Shown piece by piece: positions 1 to 6,972 of a stretch of DNA of 50,261 nt. Every line of letters starts with the position of its first letter. Positions within the stretch are counted from its first letter, which is position 1. This DNA comes from an uncultured Acetatifactor sp. GTDB taxonomy: Bacteria > Bacillota > Clostridia > Lachnospirales > Lachnospiraceae. The stretch is from assembly GCA_910586515.1 (NCBI GenBank), contig CAJUGL010000023.1, forward strand, positions 1 to 50,261, read 5' to 3'. The notes beneath the pieces are model-generated. The model had not been told where the DNA came from and did no database searches. It saw only the letters and a program-made list of their open reading frames with translations. Position numbers and translations under genes: made by a program.

Positions 1-321
1 GGCCATCCATGCAGGAAGTGAGACATTTTTACGGACTGCTCTGGTGTCGGTTGCCGCCCGGTATGCGAATGTATCAATGCGGATAATGGAACAGATGGCA
101 TTTTCTGGAATATCAAGTTTATACTGGGGAGTGGGAGCCGGGATTTCGTTCCCCTCATCCTCTGCCACAACGAGCCATCCGCTGGCGGCATCGGTAATCA
201 TTTCAATGGCATCATCAATACTGCTGCCGGTTGTAATGCATCCGGGAAGATCAGGCACTCTGCAGTAATATTTGGTTCCGTCTTCATTTGGTACGAATGT
301 TGCGGTATAGATATATTTCAT
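1..321 (-). CDS. hicB: HicB-type antitoxin, partial (3' end outside window)
   Basis: The minus-strand frame is open from an ATG at 321-319 to the window edge, giving 107 codons without a stop. The N-terminus reads MKYIYTATFVPNEDG and continues through YYCRVPDLPGC and SIDDAIEM. This is the partial RNase H-like HicB fold, with the typical PDLPGC turn and an acidic stretch near residue 55. HicB antitoxins bind and neutralise the HicA mRNA interferase and usually repress their own operon through a C-terminal DNA-binding domain, which here lies outside the window. The gene starts 33 bp downstream of hicA on the same strand, so the pair should be co-transcribed in the order hicA-hicB. Family assignment is firm; the type of DNA-binding domain is unknown. 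Confidence 0.88.
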   Translation of the reverse strand, partial: MKYIYTATFVPNEDGTKYYCRVPDLPGCITTGSSIDDAIEMITDAASGWLVVAEDEGNEIPAPTPQYKLDIPENAICSIIRIDTFAYRAATDTRAVRKNVSLPAWMA

Positions 322-354
322 TGTTCAGCCTCCTTTGCTGGCGGCAGGGAGAAT

Positions 355-540
355 TTACCTCCCGCCCTGTTTGATTTCTTTGCGTATGTATCGGAGATCA
401 TCTTCATCGAAGTGGCCGCGCTTCAGGGGAATGGAATATTTTGTTTGCGGATTGTAGTAGATATCGTGGTTCCCTCCGCTCCGTTTAAAGTGATAGCCGC
501 TGTTATTTAGGTCTTTGATCGCTGTGTTCCGTGGGTTCAT
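355..540 (-). CDS. hicA: HicA-type mRNA interferase toxin
   Basis: This encodes a 61-residue protein, the usual size for HicA. The double-stranded RNA-binding-like fold is recognisable from the N-terminal LNNSGYHFKRSGGNHDIYY segment, which holds the conserved catalytic histidine after a Gly-Gly-Asn turn, and from the C-terminal LRYIRKEIKQ helix. HicA cleaves mRNA independently of ribosomes until bound by HicB. The start was set at the ATG at 540-538 because TAAGGAGG lies 5 to 12 bases upstream of it; an upstream in-frame ATG would add 42 residues that cross the promoter and its repeats and match nothing in the family. The downstream neighbour is hicB. Expression is probably controlled at the repeat-bearing promoter just upstream (562-613). 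Confidence 0.92.
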   Translation of the reverse strand: MNPRNTAIKDLNNSGYHFKRSGGNHDIYYNPQTKYSIPLKRGHFDEDDLRYIRKEIKQGGR

Positions 541-561
541 TGACGTCCTCCTTATAAGAAT

Positions 562-613
562 ATTATACACAACAATACACAATGCGTCAAGAACAATACA
601 CAACGATACACAA
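562..613 (-). promoter_or_regulatory. hicAB promoter with four-copy ATACACAA operator
   Basis: On the minus strand TTGACG (585-590) and TATAAT (562-567) are separated by exactly 17 bp, a near-consensus sigma-A promoter reading into hicA. The plus-strand octamer ATACACAA occurs four times, starting at 565, 575, 596 and 606. The copies form two 17-bp blocks (565-581 and 596-612) that differ at one base and are offset by 31 bp, about three helical turns. One block overlaps the -10 and the other lies upstream of the -35. Autoregulation by HicB is an inference from the family. Confidence 0.8.
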
Positions 614-619
614 ATATTT

Positions 620-816
620 TGAGCAAAAGAGGATGAAACTATACATCTGCTGCCGGGTGTTTTCAAGCGTAGTATTTACTGCGGATACTTGCTGTCAATT
701 GACAGCGGATTGTTCTCCTGCTTTCCGTGTACCGCTGCGTTTTGTCCTAAGCGAGATCAGGAATGACGGCCGGCTGAATGCTAAGCCGTGAACGCCGGGA
801 ACAGTAATCTTAAGCA
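620..816. other. Intergenic region with a 16-bp perfect palindrome
   Basis: No gene is convincing here. The clear signal is GCTGTCAATTGACAGC at 691-706, a perfect 16-bp palindrome of operator type. Near the right end, 784-806 resembles the right terminus of the mobile repeat family found elsewhere in the window (GTGAAC and AACAGTAAT). It could be a decayed older copy, but no matching left end was found. Confidence 0.45.
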
Positions 817-972
817 GTAACAGTTCAGACAGGGCACTGAACTGTTACGAGAATGCACACAAAACGCGAAAAGAATGCGTTTTGGCGCCCGCAAGTCTCG
901 CAAAATTGCATAGAGCGCAAATTGCAGAGAGCGCAATTTTGACTTCGCGAGAGGGGCTGTCTGAACTGTTAC
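817..972. mobile_element. MITE-like element, divergent copy D (156 bp)
   Basis: The ends are a perfect 16-bp inverted repeat: GTAACAGTTCAGACAG at 817-832 and its reverse complement at 957-972. The flanking octamers are CTTAAGCA (809-816) and CTAAAGCA (973-980), identical at 7 of 8 positions, as expected for an 8-bp target duplication. Read on the minus strand, the interior shares blocks with the copies at 10117 and 17937 (CGCGAAGT, GGCGCCAAAA, TTGTGTGCAT), so this is the same family in opposite orientation. No coding capacity is seen. An extra TGAACTGTTAC copy lies at 838-848. Confidence 0.8.
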
Positions 973-1012
973 CTAAAGCATGAGTTTACCCTGGAAGGGG
1001 TGAAAACCTGAC

Positions 1013-1042
1013 TTGACGCAGCCCTGCCGTATCTGGTATACT
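1013..1042 (+). promoter_or_regulatory. Sigma-A-type promoter for the 1101-1945 genes
   Basis: TTGACG (1013-1018) and TATACT (1037-1042) are separated by 18 bp. The site lies about 60 bp upstream of the small membrane-protein gene and 40 bp downstream of the mobile element at 817-972. Confidence 0.65.
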
Positions 1043-1100
1043 AAAGGCGGAGAAAAGCCATATCAATCCAAAAAGATTCTGACGGAAGAAGGGAAAGAAT

Positions 1101-1244
1101 ATGTTAGTAAGTTTTCTGAATTCATTTATGTCCTACCTGATGGTGCTGATCGTCATTGCCGTAGTAGCAGGGGCAGCCACCACAATCGGGATTACCATGG
1201 CGAAGAAAAAAGGGGCTGAAGCTGCGGGCAGCGAGTCCAAATGA
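1101..1244 (+). CDS. Small single-pass membrane protein (47 aa)
   Basis: This short ORF encodes 47 residues: a short N-terminal segment, one transmembrane helix of about 20 residues rich in Leu, Val, Ile and Ala (roughly residues 11-32), and a basic MAKKKGAEAAG tail. It has a purine-rich ribosome-binding site (GGAAGAAGGGAAAG) just before the ATG, and its stop overlaps the next start as ATGA. It is probably translationally coupled to the following HAD gene. Similar tiny proteins occur in Clostridia genomes, where I recall them carrying unreliable automatic names; that is memory and not something the sequence shows. Function is unknown. The positive cytoplasmic tail and coupling make it likely to be real. 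Confidence 0.7.
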   Translation: MLVSFLNSFMSYLMVLIVIAVVAGAATTIGITMAKKKGAEAAGSESK

Positions 1245-1945
1245 GCAGATTTACCACGATTCTGTGGGATGTGGACGATACACTCCTGGATTTCTCTTAT
1301 TCCCAGAGGCAGGCGCTTACCGCATGTTTCCGCTCTCTGGGAAGAGAGATCACGGAGGAGGAGCTTCGTCTTTACGGGCAGATTAACAATGACTACTGGA
1401 GGCGACTGGAACTGGGTCTGGTGACCAGAGAGCAGCTGCGCACCAGCCGTTTTACGGTATTTTTCCGGCAGCTGGGTCTGATCGGGATAGACGTGGAGGC
1501 ATTCTGCCGGGAGTATCAGGATGGACTCGCCCATACTTTTCGGTTTAACGATGATGCACTGACGATTTGCCGGACCCTGCAAAAGGCGGTAAAGCAGTAT
1601 GCGGTCACCAACGGCATCACTCATACCCAGAGAAGAAAACTGGAGCTGTCCGGACTGGCGGAGGTGTTGGACGGTGTTTTCATTTCCGAGGAAGTGGGCA
1701 GCCCGAAACCCCACCGCAGTTTTTTTGATCACTGTCTGACGCAGATCGGGGAAAAGGACAAATCCAGGATTCTGATTGTGGGCGACTCCATGAGCAGCGA
1801 TATAAAGGGCGGCATGGAGGCGGGGATTGCCACCTGCTGGTACCGGACAGGGGAGAAGAGCGGGGCGGAAAATCAGGCGGATTTCGTCATTGACGATCTG
1901 CATCAGATATATGATCTTGTGGGGATGGATTTTCCTTCCCCGTAA
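1241..1945 (+). CDS. yjjG: YjjG-family HAD pyrimidine nucleotidase
   Basis: A 234-residue haloacid dehalogenase-superfamily phosphatase. Motif I is WDVDDTLLDF (residues 9-18; nucleophile Asp10, acid/base Asp12). Motif II is the AVTNG segment near residue 121, the motif III lysine is in SPKPH near 155, and motif IV is GDSMSSDIKGG near 182. The helical cap between motifs I and II and the overall length fit the YjjG/TIGR02254 group, which hydrolyses nucleoside monophosphates including non-canonical pyrimidines. The start overlaps the upstream small gene by 4 bp. It is followed 26 bp later by a WYL regulator on the same strand. Substrate is inferred from family only; a general HAD phosphatase is the alternative. 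Confidence 0.85.
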   Translation: MSRFTTILWDVDDTLLDFSYSQRQALTACFRSLGREITEEELRLYGQINNDYWRRLELGLVTREQLRTSRFTVFFRQLGLIGIDVEAFCREYQDGLAHTFRFNDDALTICRTLQKAVKQYAVTNGITHTQRRKLELSGLAEVLDGVFISEEVGSPKPHRSFFDHCLTQIGEKDKSRILIVGDSMSSDIKGGMEAGIATCWYRTGEKSGAENQADFVIDDLHQIYDLVGMDFPSP

Positions 1946-1971
1946 ACAAGCGCACTGGAGGTTTTCTGGGA

Positions 1972-3027
1972 ATGGCAAAATCATCTGGACAGAAGCTGAA
2001 GCTGCTGTATATTATAAAATTCCTGTCGGAAAATACGGACGAACACCATCCGGCCAGTACGGCGGACATTATTGCCTATCTGGAAGCCAACGACATTCAT
2101 TCTCAACGAAAAAGCGTTTATGATGATGTGGAAAAACTGTGTGATTTCGGCTATGATATCATTCAGGTTCACAGCAGGCAGGGCGGCGGCTACTATATGG
2201 CAGGCAGGGAATTCGAACTGGCGGAGCTGAAGCTTCTGGTGGACGCGGTGCAGTCATCCCGCTTCCTGACCATGAAGAAATCCAGGAGCCTGATCCGGAA
2301 ACTGGAGCAGATGGCGGGAAAGCATGATGCCGGAAAGCTGCAGCGTCAGGTGTATGTGGCGGGGCGGATCAAAACGGAAAACGAGAGCATCTATTACAGC
2401 ATCGATACCATTCACCGGGCCATACAGGAGAATCGGCAGATTACCTTTCAGTATCTGGACTGGAATCTGAAGAAAGAGCTTGTGCCCAGGGTGAACAGCG
2501 AAAAGCGGGTCAGTCCCTGGGCCATGATCTGGCAGGACGAGAATTATTACCTTGCCGCCTATGATGATGTGGACGGGGTCATGAAGCATTACCGTGTGGA
2601 CAAAATGGGCGGCGTGGAGGTGCGCAGGGAAGCCAGGACAGGCATGGAGCAGTTTCAGAAGGTGGATCTGGCTGCCTATACCAATCAGATCTTCGGAATG
2701 TACGGAGGCCGGGAGGAGATTGTAACCATACAGTTTCCGGACCGGCTTATTGGGGTTGTACTGGACCGCTTCGGAAGGGACGCGGATATCCGGCAGATGG
2801 GGGAAGGGCTGTTCCGAATCCGGGCCAAGGTCATGGTCAGCGGGCAGTTTTACGGTTGGCTGACAGGAATCGGACGGGATGCCGTTATTATCAGCCCTGC
2901 CTCCGTCCGGGAACAGTACCGGCAGTGGCTGTCGGAAATCCTGGCTTCCCAGGAACCGCAGGAAACCGGAAAGCAGGAGCCGAAAGCGGAAAAGGCGGAA
3001 GCAAACAGCCCGGATTTTTCGGGGTGA
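1972..3027 (+). CDS. HTH-WYL domain transcriptional regulator
   Basis: A 351-residue cytoplasmic regulator. Residues 1-75 form a winged helix-turn-helix of the DeoR/HTH_11 type (LKLLYIIKFLSENTD, then a recognition segment around SQRKSVYDDVEKL). A linker leads to a WYL domain at about residues 145-225 (TFQYLDWN and SPWAMIWQDENYYLAAYD), and a C-terminal WCX-like domain follows. WYL domains sense nucleic acids or nucleotides and control, among others, DNA repair and defence genes. The extreme C-terminus is a lysine- and glutamate-rich tail. The target is unknown. It sits directly upstream of the nrdDG promoter, but the NrdR-like boxes there suggest nrdDG has a separate regulator. Confidence 0.88.
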   Translation: MAKSSGQKLKLLYIIKFLSENTDEHHPASTADIIAYLEANDIHSQRKSVYDDVEKLCDFGYDIIQVHSRQGGGYYMAGREFELAELKLLVDAVQSSRFLTMKKSRSLIRKLEQMAGKHDAGKLQRQVYVAGRIKTENESIYYSIDTIHRAIQENRQITFQYLDWNLKKELVPRVNSEKRVSPWAMIWQDENYYLAAYDDVDGVMKHYRVDKMGGVEVRREARTGMEQFQKVDLAAYTNQIFGMYGGREEIVTIQFPDRLIGVVLDRFGRDADIRQMGEGLFRIRAKVMVSGQFYGWLTGIGRDAVIISPASVREQYRQWLSEILASQEPQETGKQEPKAEKAEANSPDFSG

Positions 3028-3052
3028 CGGCAGGGAAGCGGAAAAGACTGCA

Positions 3053-3139
3053 TTGACAAACAGGCGTTTCTTTTTTATACTGGTAAGTACCCTCCACAAT
3101 ATATGGAACTACAAGGGAGAAGTACACTATATTTAGTAT
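3053..3139 (+). promoter_or_regulatory. nrdDG promoter with two NrdR-like boxes
   Basis: TTGACA (3053-3058), a 17-bp spacer and TATACT (3076-3081) form a strong sigma-A promoter. Downstream are two AT-rich palindrome-like boxes: ACACTATATTTAGTAT (3124-3139), close to the known NrdR box, and a weaker CCACAATATATGGAAC (3094-3109). Their starts are 30 bp apart, about three helical turns. Paired boxes in this arrangement are typical of NrdR repression of ribonucleotide reductase genes. The nrdR gene itself is not in the window. Confidence 0.75.
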
Positions 3140-3236
3140 GTTTTCCCTGATATAGGCGGAGAAAAACACAAGTTTCGTTCCAGGCTGCCGGAAGGCTGTC
3201 TGGACAGTGATTCTGTTTCGGAAGGGAATGAGATAT

Positions 3237-5426
3237 ATGAGCAGTAATTTTGATCAGGCAGCCAGGGAAGAAGTGAATTACGGGGAGTATTTCAGACCTG
3301 TAAGAGAAGTACGGGTGATAAAGAAGGACGGAAGCAGGGAGAACTTCAATGTGCAGAAGGTGATCAATGCGGTGGCCAAGAGCGCCTACAGGGCTTTGAC
3401 AAAGTTTACTGCGGAGGACGAGCGCCGTATCTGTCAGGATGTCATTGATAAGGTCAATGAGATGGAGCAGGACGAGATTCCCATTCCCGTGATGCATAAT
3501 ATCGTGGAGAGCGCTCTGGAGCAGGTAAAGCCCGTGGTGGCAAAGAGTTATCGGGACTACCGCAATTATAAGCAGGACTTTGTGCGGATGCTGGACGATG
3601 TGTACAAGAAGAGCCAGTCCATCATGTATATCGGGGACAAGGAGAACGCCAATACGGACTCTGCGCTTGTGGCCACCAAGAGGAGCCTGGTGTTCAATCA
3701 GCTGAACAAGGAACTGTATCAGAAATTTTTCATGACCACGGAGGAGATTCAGGCCTGCCGGGACGGGTATATCTATGTCCACGATATGTCCGCCAGAAGG
3801 GATACCATGAACTGCTGTCTTTTTGACGTGCAGAATGTGTTGAGCGGCGGCTTTGAGATGGGGAATGTGTGGTATAACGAGCCAAAGTCCCTGGACGTGG
3901 CCTTTGACGTTATCGGGGATATTGTGCTAAGCGCGGCCAGTCAGCAGTACGGCGGCTTTACGGTGCCCAGTGTGGACTTGATTCTGGAGCCTTACGCGGA
4001 GAAATCCTACCGGTATTATATTGAAAAATACAAAAAGCTTGGCATCGCGCCGGAAAGGGCGGAGGAAGAAGCTTACAGCGATGTGGTAAGGGAGTACAGG
4101 CAGGGCTTTCAGGGATGGGAGTATAAATTCAATACCGTGGGAAGCAGCCGGGGGGACTATCCCTTTATCACCGTGACGGCAGGCACCGGAACGGGGCGGT
4201 TTGCAAGACTGGCCACCATTACCATGCTGCAGGTCCGCAGGGGAGGCCAGGGCAAGAAGGAGCATAAGAAGCCTGTGCTGTTTCCCAAGATTGTCTTTTT
4301 GTATGACGAGAATCTTCACGGCCCGGGAAAGCCCCTGGAGGATGTGTTTGAGGAAGGGGTGCGCTGCTCTGCCAAGACCATGTATCCGGACTGGTTGAGT
4401 CTTACCGGCAAGGGCTATGTGGCAAGTATGTACAGGCAGTACGGGCGCATTGTGTCCCCTATGGGCTGCAGGGCCTTTCTGTCTCCCTGGTATGAGCAGG
4501 GCGGCATGCATCCTGCGGATGAACAGGACAAGCCTGTGTTTGTGGGGCGGTTCAATATCGGCGCCGTATCCCTGCATCTTCCCATGATTCTGGCAAAGGC
4601 CAGGAAGGAGAGCCGGGATTTTTATGAGGTACTGGATTACTACCTGAATCTGATCCGCCAGCTCCATATCCGCACCTATGCCTATCTGGGGGAGATGCGG
4701 GCGTCCACCAATCCCCTGGCTTACTGTGAGGGCGGTTTCCTGGGCGGGCATCTGAAGCTGACAGACAAGATCAAGCCTCTGCTGAAGTCCGCTACCGCCA
4801 GTTTCGGCATCACGGCCCTGAATGAGCTTCAGGAGCTGTACAACGGGAAATCTTTGGTGGAGGACGGTCAGTTTGCCCTGGAAGTGATGGAGTTCATCAA
4901 TAAGCGCATCAGCGAGTTCAAGGAGGCGGACGGCAATCTCTACGCCATCTACGGCACGCCTGCGGAGAATCTCTGCGGCCTGCAGGTGAAGCAGTTCCGG
5001 GAGAAGTACGGCATTATTGAAGGCGTTTCCGACAGGGAATATGTGAGCAACAGCTTTCACTGTCATGTGACGGAGGACATTACGCCCATCCGGAAGCAGG
5101 ACCTGGAAGACCGTTTCTGGGATTTGAGCAACGGCGGAAAGATTCAGTATGTGAAGTATCCTATTGACTACAATATCACCGCCATCCGGACGCTGATCCG
5201 GCGGGCCATGGATCTGGGGTTCTATGAAGGGGTGAATCTGTCCCTGGCTTACTGCGACGACTGCGGACACCAGGAACTGGAGATGGACGTATGCCCCAAG
5301 TGCGGGAGCCGGAATCTGACCAAGATCGACAGGATGAACGGATACCTGTCCTATTCCCGGGTTCACGGGGATACCAGGCTCAATGACGCAAAGATGGCGG
5401 AGATTGCGGAACGGAAGAGTATGTGA
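3237..5426 (+). CDS. nrdD: Anaerobic ribonucleoside-triphosphate reductase (class III)
   Basis: A 729-residue glycyl-radical enzyme that reduces ribonucleoside triphosphates to deoxynucleotides without oxygen. An ATP-cone allosteric domain occupies about residues 20-110 (VIKKDGSRENFN onward). The catalytic barrel follows, with NCCLFDV and the loop regions. A C-terminal zinc site (CDDCGH and CPKCGS, about residues 671-693) precedes the radical loop MNGYLSYSR, with the radical glycine near 702. The ATG at 3237 was chosen because GGAAGGGA lies about 9 bp upstream; an ATG at 3228 and a GTG at 3207 are in frame. nrdG, the activase, follows after a 58-bp gap. This gene suggests anaerobic growth. 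Confidence 0.96.
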   Translation: MSSNFDQAAREEVNYGEYFRPVREVRVIKKDGSRENFNVQKVINAVAKSAYRALTKFTAEDERRICQDVIDKVNEMEQDEIPIPVMHNIVESALEQVKPVVAKSYRDYRNYKQDFVRMLDDVYKKSQSIMYIGDKENANTDSALVATKRSLVFNQLNKELYQKFFMTTEEIQACRDGYIYVHDMSARRDTMNCCLFDVQNVLSGGFEMGNVWYNEPKSLDVAFDVIGDIVLSAASQQYGGFTVPSVDLILEPYAEKSYRYYIEKYKKLGIAPERAEEEAYSDVVREYRQGFQGWEYKFNTVGSSRGDYPFITVTAGTGTGRFARLATITMLQVRRGGQGKKEHKKPVLFPKIVFLYDENLHGPGKPLEDVFEEGVRCSAKTMYPDWLSLTGKGYVASMYRQYGRIVSPMGCRAFLSPWYEQGGMHPADEQDKPVFVGRFNIGAVSLHLPMILAKARKESRDFYEVLDYYLNLIRQLHIRTYAYLGEMRASTNPLAYCEGGFLGGHLKLTDKIKPLLKSATASFGITALNELQELYNGKSLVEDGQFALEVMEFINKRISEFKEADGNLYAIYGTPAENLCGLQVKQFREKYGIIEGVSDREYVSNSFHCHVTEDITPIRKQDLEDRFWDLSNGGKIQYVKYPIDYNITAIRTLIRRAMDLGFYEGVNLSLAYCDDCGHQELEMDVCPKCGSRNLTKIDRMNGYLSYSRVHGDTRLNDAKMAEIAERKSM

Positions 5427-5484
5427 GGCGAAAAAACGGACCGGGGAGAGACGGCAGAATGAAAACAGGCAGGAGGCGGATGCC

Positions 5485-6045
5485 ATGCGATATCACAATA
5501 TAACCTCTGACGATATGCTCAACGGAGACGGACTCCGGGTGGTGCTCTGGGTGGCAGGATGCAGCCATTGCTGCAGGGGCTGTCACAATCCCGTCACCTG
5601 GGACCCGGACGGAGGGCTGCTTTTTGACAGCAGGGCGAAGGCGGAGCTGTTTGCGGAACTGGAGAAAGATTACATCTCCGGCATTACTTTTTCCGGGGGA
5701 GATCCCCTGCATCCCGCCAACAGAATGGATGTAAGGGAGCTGATGGCGGAGATCCGGAAGAAGTATCCCGAGAAGACCATCTGGTGTTATACGGGAGACA
5801 GCTGGGAGGATATCTATCATTATCCGGTTATGCAGTATATCGATGTATTGGTGGACGGAGAATTTCATGAGGAAGAGAAGGAGATAAAACTTCAGTGGAA
5901 GGGCAGCGCCAATCAGCGGGTCATTGACGTGCAGAAATCACTGGGACAGGAGGACCCTTCCGTACCGGTGCTGCATTGCGGAAATTACGCACAGGAATAT
6001 ACGGTGACAGAGAAACCGGGCAATATCTGCGGGTGCTGTGACTGA
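5485..6045 (+). CDS. nrdG: Anaerobic ribonucleotide reductase activating protein
   Basis: A 186-residue radical-SAM activase that generates the glycyl radical on NrdD. The iron-sulfur motif CSHCCRGC supplies Cys26, Cys30 and Cys33 in the CxxxCxxC spacing, followed by HNP. The TFSGGDPLHP segment is the usual SAM-binding GGE-like motif. The C-terminal QRVIDVQKSL segment is typical of NrdG. The start at 5485 has CAGGAGG 9 bp upstream; longer in-frame starts would overlap the end of nrdD. The protein ends in CGCCD, an unusual cysteine-rich tail. It is probably co-transcribed with nrdD and controlled by the same NrdR-like boxes. Confidence 0.95.
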   Translation: MRYHNITSDDMLNGDGLRVVLWVAGCSHCCRGCHNPVTWDPDGGLLFDSRAKAELFAELEKDYISGITFSGGDPLHPANRMDVRELMAEIRKKYPEKTIWCYTGDSWEDIYHYPVMQYIDVLVDGEFHEEEKEIKLQWKGSANQRVIDVQKSLGQEDPSVPVLHCGNYAQEYTVTEKPGNICGCCD

Positions 6046-6109
6046 ATCAGGTGTGTGACGGAGCTGCAGCAGAGGCAGGCGGGAGAAGAGAAAGGACGCG
6101 GGGGCATAC

Positions 6110-6640
6110 ATGAAGAGAGTGGCGCAGTTTTTTAAGGTGGGCTTTGCGAATTTTGCGGAGGCGGTAAAAGGGGATTTCCCCGGGTTTTCGGATGCAGACA
6201 TAGAGGAAATGTATGAAGATATCAGGCTTCCCAGGCGGGCTACCAGGGGCAGCGCCGGGTATGATTTCCTTGCGCCTTTTTCTTTTACCCTGAACCCGGG
6301 GGAAACCATCAAGATTCCAACGGGAATCCGTGTTAAGATAGACGAAGAATGGGTATTGAAGATTTATCCCAGAAGCGGTCTGGGCTTCAAATACCGTCTG
6401 CAGATGAACAATACGGTGGGAATCATTGACAGCGATTATTTCAATTCCGACAATGAAGGGCATATTTTCATCAAAATGACCAATGACACCAATGAGGGAA
6501 GGACCGTGGAAATCGCCCGGGGCACAGGCTTTGCCCAGGGAATTTTTATCGAGTACGGAATCACGGTGGACGATGAGGCGGAAGGCGTGCGCAACGGCGG
6601 ACTGGGCAGCACCACAGGGCAGATGGAGGGCCGCCCGTGA
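6110..6640 (+). CDS. dut: dUTPase-family protein (dUTP diphosphatase)
   Basis: A 176-residue protein with the five motifs of trimeric dUTPases: motif 1 RGSAGYDF, motif 2 YPRSGLGFKY, motif 3 NNTVGIIDSDY, motif 4 RGTGFAQGIF and the glycine-rich motif 5 RNGGLGST near the C-terminus. The enzyme converts dUTP to dUMP and pyrophosphate, keeping uracil out of DNA and supplying dTMP synthesis. Motif 5 usually reads RGxGGFGSTG, so RNGGLGST is a variant. A 35-residue N-terminal extension (MKRVAQFFKVGF onward) precedes the core and is longer than in the classic enzyme. It lies 64 bp after nrdG, so the three nucleotide genes may form one unit. A dCTP deaminase-like activity is less likely. Confidence 0.9.
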   Translation: MKRVAQFFKVGFANFAEAVKGDFPGFSDADIEEMYEDIRLPRRATRGSAGYDFLAPFSFTLNPGETIKIPTGIRVKIDEEWVLKIYPRSGLGFKYRLQMNNTVGIIDSDYFNSDNEGHIFIKMTNDTNEGRTVEIARGTGFAQGIFIEYGITVDDEAEGVRNGGLGSTTGQMEGRP

Positions 6641-6884
6641 TACAGAGGCTGACAGTCTGCAATGGCTTTATAAAAGATACTGCCTGGCGGGAAAAGTCAT
6701 TTCCGGCGGGAACTGACTGCAAAAAGATATATTCTACAGGCATAAAAATGCCGCTTTTGGCCATGATGAACAGGAGACGCTGTCTGGCATGGCTGAAATT
6801 GTCAAATTGATGTTTTGTCTCTGAAATTAAGTAAATTAATAAATTTAACAATACAACCGGCAGAAAAGTTTTATACGATTTTCG
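6641..6884. other. Intergenic region after dut
   Basis: I see no gene. GGCATAAAAATGCC at 6739-6752, followed by GCTTTT, could be a weak terminator for the nrd-dut unit. The rest is AT-rich sequence leading into the citrate synthase promoter. Confidence 0.35.
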
Positions 6885-6914
6885 TTGACATAAGGCATGA
6901 ATAAACGCTAAAAT
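6885..6914 (+). promoter_or_regulatory. Citrate synthase promoter
   Basis: TTGACA (6885-6890), an 18-bp spacer and TAAAAT (6909-6914) form a sigma-A-type promoter about 60 bp upstream of the citrate synthase start. Confidence 0.65.
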
Positions 6915-6972
6915 AATATAAGGGTTTGATTCCGTTGTGAGAAGGTTTTGTAAGGAAATAAGGAGGTTTTTA

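Noticed and set aside
3927..5486. 519-codon minus-strand frame opposite nrdD
   Set aside because: It is the antisense shadow of nrdD, rich in His, Leu and Pro, has no domain and no ribosome-binding site.
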